From Gemmatimonadota bacterium (GTDB lineage Bacteria > Gemmatimonadota > Gemmatimonadetes > Gemmatimonadales > Gemmatimonadaceae), in contig CANGXK010000052.1 of the NCBI GenBank assembly GCA_947457715.1, positions 1 through 10,247 of the forward strand: a stretch of DNA of 10,247 bases, read 5' to 3'. Positions 1-6,362 of this stretch are shown one piece after another (the first letter of the stretch is position 1; each line of letters starts with the position of its first letter). The translations under genes were made by a program, and so were the position numbers. The notes under the pieces were generated by a model. That model was not told where the DNA came from. It was given only the letters and a program-made list of their open reading frames with translations, and searched no databases.

Positions 1-1372
1 CGAAGTTGTAGCCGAGCGTCATGCCGCTCTGCCGGAAGGACATCGTGAGCACGTCCGGACGGCTTTCGGACGCGCGGGAGGTGCCGATGGCCCAGTCGAG
101 CGCCTTGCCGTCCTTCGCAAAATGCTCGCCGCCGATCTGCGCGGTGAGAATGTCCTGGACGACCTCGCGCAGGCGGATATCGCGATCGAACTGCGAACCG
201 GTCGTGGTGCCGGAATCTGGCGTCACCTGCGTCCAGCGGGAGCTGCTGCCGCCGCGGAAGCGGAAGCGGGCACGGGCGCGGACTTCGTCGTCGGAGAAAC
301 GATTGAACGTGCTGCGCACGAACAGCTTGCTGTTGTTGTCCAGCAGGTAGTCGAGCGTCCCGTTGAGGCCTGCACGGAGACGGTTGACCTGCGGATAGTC
401 ACGCAGCTCGAACAGGTTCGGCGCGTCGAGCGAAGTGAGCGATGGCGCAACGCCGCAATTGCGGGTCTGCGAGCACCAGTCGCCTTCGATGTTCTGCGAG
501 GCGCGCTCGTTCTTGTAGTACGTGCCACCGACCATTGCACCGAACTTCTGCGAGGCGCCGAAGCGCTTGCCGGCGTTCGCGCCGACGTTGACCAGGGCGC
601 CGCCGCCGAGCTGGTTGGCACCGCCGGCGAAGGTAGCGTTCAGCAAGGGCTGGTTGGCGCGTGCGGTGCGCGTGACGATGTTCACGTTGCCGCCGATGGC
701 GTCAGCGTCCATGTCGGGTGTGAGCGTCTTGGAGATCTGAATCTGCGCGGCCTGATCGGACGGTACGATGTCCATCGGCAGCTGCCGGCTGTTCTGCTCG
801 GGGGAGCTGATACGCAGGCCGTTCAGCGACATCGAGTTGAGATCGGCATTCGTGCCGCGGATCTGCACGAAGCGTCCTTCGCCCTGGTCGCGAAGCACAG
901 CCACACCCGGCACGCGGGCGAGCGCTTCGGCCATGTTGGGGTCGGGGAGACGTCCCACCAGCTCGTTGTCGATCACGCTGGAGATCGTCGACGCGGTGCG
1001 CTGCTGATTGAGTGCCGACGCCTGTCCGGCGACCTGTCCTTTGATCTCGAGTGCGGAGAGCGTCGTCATGGCGGCGGCCATCTTCACGTCGAGCGTAGCG
1101 GTGGCGCCCGACGTTACGGTGACGGTCTTGGTGACGGCCTGAAAGCCGATGTAGCGAAACGTCAGCGACCGCGCCCCGGCGGGCACATTGACGGCGCGGT
1201 AGGTGCCATTCTGGGTGGCCGCGCGAATGGCGGTGCCGTCGACGGACACCAGCACACCGGAGAGCGGACGTCCATTCGGGTCGGTGACGGAGCCGGTCAC
1301 CACACCCTGGGCACCGAGGGGAGCAGCAACGAGCAGCAGGCCCATGGCCAGACTGCGAAGCGACAAATGCAT
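1..1372 (-). CDS. TonB-dependent receptor, N-terminal 457 residues (3' end outside window)
   Basis: This is an outer-membrane active transporter powered by TonB/ExbBD, probably serving the phytase encoded just upstream. Translating from the ATG at 1372 gives a signal peptide (residues 1-22, ending LLLVAAPLGAQ). A carboxypeptidase-regulatory-like beta-sandwich follows (about 23-98, with VTGSVTDPNGRPLSGVLV and GTYRAVNVPAG). A TonB-box-like stretch lies near 105-115. The plug domain (about 120-240) contains RLPDPNMAEALARVPGV, VQIRG and DADAIGGNVNIVTRT. The start of the beta-barrel follows, with a Cys pair in a putative loop (DWCSQTRNC). The plug wording resembles the Caulobacter-type TonB receptor family. 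The start codon is 8 nt after the phytase stop, so the two are probably co-transcribed. No Shine-Dalgarno is visible; the start was chosen because the signal peptide begins there. Family members are usually about 800-1000 residues, so roughly half is missing. The substrate cannot be read from the sequence and is inferred only from the neighbour. Confidence 0.93.
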   Translation of the reverse strand, partial: MHLSLRSLAMGLLLVAAPLGAQGVVTGSVTDPNGRPLSGVLVSVDGTAIRAATQNGTYRAVNVPAGARSLTFRYIGFQAVTKTVTVTSGATATLDVKMAAAMTTLSALEIKGQVAGQASALNQQRTASTISSVIDNELVGRLPDPNMAEALARVPGVAVLRDQGEGRFVQIRGTNADLNSMSLNGLRISSPEQNSRQLPMDIVPSDQAAQIQISKTLTPDMDADAIGGNVNIVTRTARANQPLLNATFAGGANQLGGGALVNVGANAGKRFGASQKFGAMVGGTYYKNERASQNIEGDWCSQTRNCGVAPSLTSLDAPNLFELRDYPQVNRLRAGLNGTLDYLLDNNSKLFVRSTFNRFSDDEVRARARFRFRGGSSSRWTQVTPDSGTTTGSQFDRDIRLREVVQDILTAQIGGEHFAKDGKALDWAIGTSRASESRPDVLTMSFRQSGMTLGYNF

Positions 1373-1380
1373 GGAGATCA

Positions 1381-2586
1381 TCAGTTGGGAGGAAGGCGCT
1401 TGCGGACGTCGCGCCAGTCGTAGAAGTGGAACGTCTTGTCGGTCGACATCATCACGAGCAGTCCTTCGGGAAACGCCGGGGAGAGCGCGGTGGCCGTGAC
1501 GTCGAGGCCATCGGTTTCCTGGGCAGCCACCGGGATCGTGGCCAGTGCGACATGGGCGTGCGGTGCGCCCGCGCGGCCTTCGCGCGCGAACAGTTGCAGG
1601 CGCTGGCCTTGCTGATCGGAAACCACGAGGTAGCCGGTGGAATCGCTCGTCGGATACACGGCGATGCCCTCGTGATCACTCACGAATCCGGTCGTGCCGA
1701 AGAGCGCGAGTTCCTCCGACGCGTCGGCGTGGTCGGGATTGGCGTGATATTTCCGGATCCCCACGGTCTCGTCGCTGTAATAGACGAAGCCGAGCTGTTG
1801 ATCGACGGCGATGGCCTCGATCTCCTTTTTGCCGCTGTAGGCGCCGAACGCGCGTACACGGGTCGCACCCACGGTCCCGTTGCCGGCATCGGTCAGGCGA
1901 TACTGCCACAGGTAGCCATCCCGCGGACCGCTCTTGCCGCCCACGATCGCGAAGACCGCGCCGTCCGACGGCCGTCGGTACAGGGCGACGCCCATCGGGG
2001 CACGGGTGGAATCGCCGTCAAACAGCGCAAGGCCACCGCCGTCGATCGGGGTCATATCGGGGAGCCGGAAGACGCGCAGCGACATCCGGCCGCGTTCCGC
2101 CGTGACGGCGATGTCGATCGACTGCCCACCGACCTGCATGCCGGTGATGACATCGACGTTGTTCGGGCGTTTGAGCGGCCGACGGGTGCGCGTGGTGTCG
2201 ATGCGTCCGTCGAGGGTGAACACATAGAGCCCGCCGGTGCTGTCTCCCTTGTCGGTGCCGATCACGAGAGACCGGGAGGGATCGAGGGTGTCGATCCAGA
2301 TCGCCGGGTCGTCGGAGTCGTTCGGCACGGCGGCCGTGACGAGGACGGGACGCAGCGTGTCGGATGCGGTCGTCGTATCGGCGGGGCGATCGGTGTCGCT
2401 CGGACGGCATGCCGTCAGGAGCAGCGCGAACACCGCCCAATGGACAGAGCGGCTTGATCGTGCCGCGTGCGGCAGGAGTGGGATCACGAAGAGGCGCGAA
2501 GGGCGATAGAGCACGGCGGACTGCTGATCTGTATTGATCTGGCAACTTCCGGGGAGCTTGTGACCAACTGGCGACGGTTGTGTCAC
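1381..2586 (-). CDS. Beta-propeller phytase, predicted lipoprotein
   Basis: The enzyme hydrolyses phytate (myo-inositol hexakisphosphate), releasing phosphate, as a calcium-dependent six-bladed propeller (3-phytase type). Numbering is from the outermost GTG at 2586. Residues 89-97 (PNDSDDPAIW region) match the family's first calcium/active-site motif. TDKG (111-114), PNNVDV (141-146), VGGKSG (215-220), EIEAIAVD (255-262), DHEGIAVY (304-311) and ETDGLDV (357-363) are in family order, so the acidic calcium ligands and the key Lys appear kept. A hydrophobic stretch ending LLLTAC gives a lipobox with Cys60, implying a lipid-anchored periplasmic or outer-membrane protein. The start is uncertain: the 59 residues before the Cys are long for a lipoprotein signal. 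In-frame GTG codons at 2514 and 2487 would give 35- or 26-residue signals, and 2487 looks most natural. No ribosome-binding site settles it. The gene leads into the TonB receptor, an arrangement reported for Gram-negative phytases. Confidence 0.94.
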   Translation of the reverse strand: MTQPSPVGHKLPGSCQINTDQQSAVLYRPSRLFVIPLLPHAARSSRSVHWAVFALLLTACRPSDTDRPADTTTASDTLRPVLVTAAVPNDSDDPAIWIDTLDPSRSLVIGTDKGDSTGGLYVFTLDGRIDTTRTRRPLKRPNNVDVITGMQVGGQSIDIAVTAERGRMSLRVFRLPDMTPIDGGGLALFDGDSTRAPMGVALYRRPSDGAVFAIVGGKSGPRDGYLWQYRLTDAGNGTVGATRVRAFGAYSGKKEIEAIAVDQQLGFVYYSDETVGIRKYHANPDHADASEELALFGTTGFVSDHEGIAVYPTSDSTGYLVVSDQQGQRLQLFAREGRAGAPHAHVALATIPVAAQETDGLDVTATALSPAFPEGLLVMMSTDKTFHFYDWRDVRKRLPPN

Positions 2587-2593
2587 GATCGTG
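2584..2593. promoter_or_regulatory. Perfect 10-bp palindrome in the divergent junction, possible operator
   Basis: CACGATCGTG is its own reverse complement. It lies between the phytase and dehydrogenase genes, 58 nt before the dehydrogenase start, and overlaps the outermost possible phytase GTG. If the phytase really starts at 2487 or 2514, this sequence is fully intergenic and well placed to bind a dimeric regulator acting on either promoter. No regulator is encoded nearby, and palindromes of this length also occur by chance in GC-rich DNA. Confidence 0.25.
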
Positions 2594-2639
2594 TATCTAA
2601 GGCGCAGGATGGGCGGCTTTCCCCGTTACGGCAGGCGGG

Positions 2640-2645
2640 TACCTT
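2640..2645 (+). promoter_or_regulatory. Possible leaderless -10 element before the dehydrogenase gene
   Basis: TACCTT fits the TANNNT pattern, and its last T lies 7 nt before the A of the ATG at 2652. That spacing would place the transcription start on the start codon, as in leaderless transcripts. It would also explain the lack of a well-placed Shine-Dalgarno; only a weak GGCGGG-type purine run lies about 13 nt upstream. No good -35 hexamer is seen. Confidence 0.3.
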
Positions 2646-2651
2646 TCGCGC

Positions 2652-3362
2652 ATGACCACCACCGCCAGTCCCCGTCCTGTTGCGCTCATCACCGGCGCCT
2701 CGCGCGGCATCGGCCACGCCATCGCGCTGCGTCTCGCGCCCACGCATGACCTGGTCCTCGTGGCCCGCGATGAAGCCCGGCTTGCCGCCGCCGCCGGCGA
2801 GTGCCGGGCACTCGGCGCGTCCGTGCAGTGCATCACGGTGGATGTGCAGCAGGCGCTGGCGACGGCGCAGCGACTCGCCGGTCTCTATGTCGATGTGCTC
2901 GTTAACAACGCCGGTGTCGCCGTGATGAAACCCTTCCTCGAGATGACGGCCGAGGAATGGCATCGGCAGGTGGACGTGAACGTGAACGCGCTGTATCACG
3001 TCACGCGGGCCGTGCTCCCGGGCATGGTGGCCCGTGGTCGCGGGCATGTGTGCATCATCGGCAGCACGGCGGGTCGCAACACGTTCGTGGGCGGTACCTG
3101 TTACACGGGCACCAAGCATTTCGTGATGGGCTTCGCCGAATCGCTGATGCTGGAAGTGCGTGATGCCGGGGTCGGGGTGTCGGTGATCACGCCGGGCTCG
3201 GTGGACACCGACTTGTTCCCCGAGGGCACGAACCGCAGCTGGATGCTGGAGCCGCAGAACGTGGCCGATGCGGTGGGCTTCGCCATCGAGGCGCCTCCGC
3301 ACATGCTGGTGCACCGGCTGGAAGTGCGTCCGCTGTCGCCCAAGCGTCCACGGGCCGTCTGA
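2652..3362 (+). CDS. Short-chain dehydrogenase/reductase (SDR, classical type)
   Basis: This is a soluble NAD(P)-dependent oxidoreductase of 236 residues, typical for classical SDRs. The Rossmann nucleotide-binding loop is TGASRGIG (14-21). The NNAG motif is at 85-88. The structural Asn is probably N110 (VDVNVNALYHV). The catalytic Ser138, Tyr151 and Lys155 (YTGTK) are all present, followed by the PGSVDT segment (181-186) that closes over the cofactor. Arg39 and Asp40 after the second beta-strand (VLVARD) suggest a preference for NADP(H), though this is only inferred. The substrate cannot be predicted. The ATG at 2652 is favoured because it sits about 14 residues before the glycine loop. The gene heads the plus-strand row and is separated from the next start by one base, so it is likely co-transcribed with the GAF gene, although an oxidoreductase has no obvious role in a MoxR cluster. 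Confidence 0.93.
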   Translation: MTTTASPRPVALITGASRGIGHAIALRLAPTHDLVLVARDEARLAAAAGECRALGASVQCITVDVQQALATAQRLAGLYVDVLVNNAGVAVMKPFLEMTAEEWHRQVDVNVNALYHVTRAVLPGMVARGRGHVCIIGSTAGRNTFVGGTCYTGTKHFVMGFAESLMLEVRDAGVGVSVITPGSVDTDLFPEGTNRSWMLEPQNVADAVGFAIEAPPHMLVHRLEVRPLSPKRPRAV

Positions 3363-3363
3363 G

Positions 3364-4632
3364 GTGAGCGACGCGCGTGAATTGTTGGCGGTGCGTGAGA
3401 TCGCGCATGCCTTTCTGCTGGCGGACCGGCCGAGTGACGTCCAGCAGTTCGCGCTCGACCGGGTTACGCCACTGCTCGGCGCCACCTTTTCGCTGGTGAT
3501 GGAACTGGGCGAGGATGGTGAGTTACTGCGCCCGGTCGCGCAGCACGAATGGCCGGCGAAGCATCGGCACTGGATCGGGGCGTTGCGGGTGCGCGTGGGT
3601 GACGGACCGAGCGGCATGGCGGTGGCGGAGCGCCGACTGGTCGAGGTCTCGGATCTGCTGGCCGATTCGTCACTCGAGGTGTGGCACGATGTTGCCGAAG
3701 AGCTGGGGTTCCGCTCGATCATCGCCGCGCCGATGGAAACCGCCGACGGGCCGATCGGCGCGGTGGCATTCTATTTCGCCGATGCCACGCACGTGCGTGA
3801 CGAGCAGCGGGCGCTTGTGCGGGTCGTGGCCGATCAGTTGGCGGCGGCGACGGACAAGTCCCGCCGTACGGACGCGCTGCGTCGCGCGAATGCGGCGCTG
3901 GCGGAAGCGAACGCCCAGCTCGAGCGACAGGCGACGGTGTGGCACCGCGCGTCGCGGGATCGCGACCGCACGGTGCACGGTGTCGTCGATGCGTTGTTGG
4001 CACTCACGGCACCGGGCGATCCGGCCGATGTGTCGGCGCGCATGGCGGCGGTCCATGCGCTGGCCGTGGCGGCGCGCGACTATGACCTTGTGACCCACGA
4101 CGACTTCTCGGCCGAAGTGGCCGATGTGGATCCGCGCGAGCCGCTGTTGTCGGCGGTGGCGACGTGGCGCGGCCGGGCGTCGATGGTCCCGATCCACGTG
4201 GACGAGCCGACGGTGCTTCTGCCCACGATCCGTGGCGACCTTCACTGGCTCTCCCGCCTCCTGGAACTGGTGGTCGGGTTGGCGGTCCGCTCGGCGTGCC
4301 GGGAAGGTGGAACGGTGAATACGGGGGTGCGGTTGGGGCGTGGGTTTGTCGCGCTGCAGGTCGGATGGCGGGATGCCGCGACGGGTGAGCGGACGGACCG
4401 CGCCGGGGATCAACCTCCCCCTGCGACTGCGCGTATACTTCCGGATATGCCGCGCCGACCGTTGCACGACCCCTTCGGGGTGGTGCGAGCGGCGGTGACG
4501 GCCCTCGATCAGCCGCTGGCCACCGTCCTCGCGGGGCGACTCGGCGGACAGTTGCACATCGAGGAGACGGCTGGTCATCCGGACGCGGAAGGCGGATGGA
4601 CTCTGGTCTTTCCGGTCGACGCCGACCACTGA
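3364..4632 (+). CDS. GAF-domain protein with degenerate histidine-kinase-like C-terminus
   Basis: This is a predicted cytoplasmic sensor protein of 422 residues with no membrane segments. Residues about 5-162 form a GAF domain (LGFRSIIAAPM at 114-124 and GAVAFYFAD at 132-140 are typical strand motifs). A coiled coil of ANAALAEANAQLERQ type spans about 163-195. Residues 196-246 look like a histidine-kinase dimerisation helix pair, but no clear phospho-accepting His is in place. Residues about 290-418 resemble the kinase ATP-binding fold in order (LHWLSRLLELVVGLAV, then a final AGRLGGQLHIEE and GWTLVFPVD). The N-box Asn and the DxGxG loop are not recognisable, so it is probably catalytically dead. 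The GTG at 3364 was chosen because it is one base after the dehydrogenase stop and directly precedes the GAF domain; an upstream in-frame ATG at 3268 would overlap the dehydrogenase by 95 nt. The role is inferred: ligand sensing or scaffolding for the downstream cluster. Confidence 0.82.
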   Translation: MSDARELLAVREIAHAFLLADRPSDVQQFALDRVTPLLGATFSLVMELGEDGELLRPVAQHEWPAKHRHWIGALRVRVGDGPSGMAVAERRLVEVSDLLADSSLEVWHDVAEELGFRSIIAAPMETADGPIGAVAFYFADATHVRDEQRALVRVVADQLAAATDKSRRTDALRRANAALAEANAQLERQATVWHRASRDRDRTVHGVVDALLALTAPGDPADVSARMAAVHALAVAARDYDLVTHDDFSAEVADVDPREPLLSAVATWRGRASMVPIHVDEPTVLLPTIRGDLHWLSRLLELVVGLAVRSACREGGTVNTGVRLGRGFVALQVGWRDAATGERTDRAGDQPPPATARILPDMPRRPLHDPFGVVRAAVTALDQPLATVLAGRLGGQLHIEETAGHPDAEGGWTLVFPVDADH

Positions 4633-4680
4633 TCCTCGCTGTCGTTCTTTCCGCTCTCCCGCTCAATCCGGATCGCCCGT

Positions 4681-5019
4681 ATGCACCAGCAGTCAAATCG
4701 CCAATTGCAGGAACGACTCACGTCGCTGCCCGTCGCCGATGTCCTCGCGCGTGCCGCGCGTCATTTCACGCGCCGCAGCGGTGTGTACGCTGCGTTCATC
4801 GAGAAGCAGGGGCCTTCGCATCTCGCGATGCGTGGCCAGGGCGGTGAGGAGTTGGTGATTGCGGCCCGTGTCACGGATGCGGGCACGGTGGTTTCGGGAT
4901 CGACGTACATGTTCGATCAGCAGGTCGCCCGCTTCCTCGATTCACTGCCACCGGCGCCGCCGATCCCGGTGGTGGTGGCTGCGGAGACCGTCGTGATGTT
5001 GCCGGAGGGCGTGGCATGA
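4681..5019 (+). CDS. Uncharacterised 112-residue protein linked to MoxR cluster
   Basis: I do not recognise this family. The product is small, has no signal peptide or convincing membrane span, and is probably cytoplasmic. A helical N-terminus (about 1-33, ending in an RRSG turn) is followed by a strand-rich central part. That part includes GVYAAFIEKQGP (34-45), the glycine-rich AMRGQGGEELVIAA (49-62) and GSTYMFDQQVARFLDSLP (73-90). A short hydrophobic tail, PVVVAAETVVMLP, spans 96-108. Codon use looks like that of its neighbours, which supports a real gene. It begins 48 nt after the GAF gene and its stop overlaps the next start by 4 nt (ATGA at 5016-5019), so its translation is probably coupled to the ubiquitin-like gene. 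No Shine-Dalgarno precedes the ATG at 4681. Its role may be tied to the ubiquitin-like protein or the MoxR ATPase, judged by position only. Confidence 0.75.
   Translation: MHQQSNRQLQERLTSLPVADVLARAARHFTRRSGVYAAFIEKQGPSHLAMRGQGGEELVIAARVTDAGTVVSGSTYMFDQQVARFLDSLPPAPPIPVVVAAETVVMLPEGVA
5004..5009 (+). promoter_or_regulatory. Shine-Dalgarno sequence for the ubiquitin-like gene
   Basis: GGAGGG lies 6 nt before the ATG at 5016 and inside the coding sequence of the preceding gene. It is the only well-placed strong ribosome-binding site I found among the starts in this window, and it fixes the start of the small downstream gene. Confidence 0.6.
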
Positions 5020-5354
5020 CGGTGAGCGCGACGCATTTCGTGAACTCGCTGCGCGTACGGCCGGAGATCATCCGGCTCGCGAGCGATCAGGCGCCAACGT
5101 TGTGGACGGTGCGCGTGCAGGCGGCCGAGGTCTGGGACGCGGTGCGCGTGGAAGCGGCGCCGGAGACGCGGGTGCGTGATGTGAAGCAGGCCGCGATGGC
5201 GCTGCTGCTGCCCGACGTCGAGCAGATCGACAGCTACATGGTCAAGCTGCACGGCGCCGAAGTGACGAACGAGGCGCAGTCACTGCGGTCGGCCGGGGCG
5301 CGTGACGCGTCCACGCTGTTCGTGACGGGACGCCGGCGTCGGCCGGTCCGGTGA
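5016..5354 (+). CDS. Small protein with ubiquitin-like (beta-grasp) domain
   Basis: This is a 112-residue cytoplasmic protein. Residues about 30-105 can be laid against ubiquitin with matching layout. The first beta-hairpin is LWTVRVQAAEVWDAVRVEA (29-47). The helix opens with TRVRDVKQAAMALL (51-64), placed like ubiquitin's TIENVKAKI. The second half, YMVKLHGAEVTNEAQSL (74-90), matches the RLIFAGKQLEDGRTL segment. ARDASTLFV (95-103) matches IQKESTLHLV. The tail is Arg-rich (RRRRPVR) and lacks the terminal Gly-Gly needed for conjugation, so a binding or scaffold role is more likely than a protein tag. The fold call is a by-eye inference; distant YukD/EsaB-like or other beta-grasp families are alternatives. 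The gene overlaps both neighbours by 4 nt (ATGA upstream, GTGA into the MoxR gene), strongly suggesting co-translation with the ATPase. No E1, E2 or deubiquitinase-like gene is present in the window. Confidence 0.72.
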   Translation: MTVSATHFVNSLRVRPEIIRLASDQAPTLWTVRVQAAEVWDAVRVEAAPETRVRDVKQAAMALLLPDVEQIDSYMVKLHGAEVTNEAQSLRSAGARDASTLFVTGRRRRPVR

Positions 5355-6349
5355 GCGAACGGTCGCCGGAGTCGTTGATGGCGGCCGTGCAGCGGCTGCG
5401 TGGCGAGATCGCCAAACGCATCGTGGGACAGGATGCGGTCGTCGACGAGATTCTGATGGCGCTCGTGGCCGGCGGGCATGCCCTGCTGGTGGGTGTGCCC
5501 GGCCTGGCGAAAACGCTGATGATCAAGTCGCTCTCCGACGCGATGCAACTCGAGTTCCGGCGCATACAGTTCACCCCCGACCTCGTGCCGAGCGACATCA
5601 CGGGGACGGAAATTCTCGAAGAGAGCGGCGGCGGGTCGCGTGCGTTCCGGTTCGTGCAGGGGCCGGTGTTCGCGAACATCGTGCTGGCCGACGAGATCAA
5701 TCGCGCGCCGCCACGCACCCAGGCGGCGCTGCTCGAGGCGATGCAGGAGCACAGTGTGACCGCCGCGGGCCACACGATGAAACTGCCGGAGCCGTTCTTC
5801 GTGCTCGCGACGCAGAATCCGATCGAGCAGGAAGGCACCTATCCGCTGCCGGAAGCGCAACTCGACCGCTTCCTGTTTGACATCCGCGTGGGCTATCCCA
5901 CCGAAGCCGAGGAAATCTCGATTCTGCGCACGACGACCGGCAAGCGCGGCGCGCCCATCGACGCGGTGTTCTCCGCGGAGGATGCGCTGGCGTTGCAGCG
6001 CCTGGTGCGCGAGTTGCCGTGCAGTGAACTGGTGCTCACGTATGCCGCGAAGCTCGTGCGGGCCACGCGGCCGCAGGAGGCGTCGGCGCCGAACATCGTG
6101 CGCCAGTATGTGCGCTGGGGCGCCGGGCCGCGCGCGGGGCAGGCCCTGATTCTCGGGGCGAAGGCGTCGGCACTGCTGGCCGGGCGTGCCGCGGTGTCAC
6201 CGGCGGATATTCGCCGCGTGGCGATGCCGGTGCTGCGCCATCGCATTTTGCCGAACTTCGCGGCCGAGGCGGACGGCGTGACGGCGGAACCGATCATCGA
6301 GGCGCTGTTGTCGCACGTGGCAGCGCCGGGCAGCGCGCTGCCGGCCTGA
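5351..6349 (+). CDS. moxR: MoxR-family AAA+ ATPase
   Basis: This is a cytoplasmic hexameric-type AAA+ ATPase of 332 residues, the usual length for MoxR. MoxR proteins are thought to act as chaperones that insert cofactors into, or remodel, partner complexes, often ones with VWA domains. The opening RIVGQDAVVDEILMAL (23-38) is the family's signature helix. Walker A is GVPGLAKT (48-55). The region TPDLVPSDITGTEI (75-88) is typical of MoxR. Walker B is IVLADEINRAPPRTQAALLEAMQE (110-133, Glu115 catalytic). Sensor 1 is ATQNP (153-157, Asn156). PEAQLDRFLFD (167-177) carries the likely arginine finger Arg173. The GTG start at 5351 overlaps the ubiquitin-like gene's stop (GTGA), and the N-terminal spacing fits the family. 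The DUF58 gene begins 13 nt after the stop, the classic MoxR-DUF58 pairing. Confidence 0.97.
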   Translation: MSERSPESLMAAVQRLRGEIAKRIVGQDAVVDEILMALVAGGHALLVGVPGLAKTLMIKSLSDAMQLEFRRIQFTPDLVPSDITGTEILEESGGGSRAFRFVQGPVFANIVLADEINRAPPRTQAALLEAMQEHSVTAAGHTMKLPEPFFVLATQNPIEQEGTYPLPEAQLDRFLFDIRVGYPTEAEEISILRTTTGKRGAPIDAVFSAEDALALQRLVRELPCSELVLTYAAKLVRATRPQEASAPNIVRQYVRWGAGPRAGQALILGAKASALLAGRAAVSPADIRRVAMPVLRHRILPNFAAEADGVTAEPIIEALLSHVAAPGSALPA

Positions 6350-6362
6350 CCGTACGGCAGCG

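Noticed and set aside
122..2457. Two long plus-strand reading frames (433 and 343 codons) opposite the receptor and phytase
   Set aside because: Both lie antisense to confidently identified genes. Their translations are Arg/Gly/Ala-rich with no family motifs, as expected from mirror frames in GC-rich DNA.
2583..3722. Minus-strand reading frame of 379 codons across the dehydrogenase and GAF genes
   Set aside because: It runs antisense to the SDR catalytic motifs and has low-complexity His/Arg/Ser composition without recognisable domains.
4633..4680. Possible terminator or promoter between the GAF gene and the first small gene
   Set aside because: The 48-nt gap has a pyrimidine-rich run but no stem-loop with a T tract and no convincing -35/-10 pair.
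5016..5354. A complete ubiquitin-like conjugation system
   Set aside because: The small protein lacks a C-terminal Gly-Gly, and no E1-, E2- or JAB-protease-like gene is present in the window.
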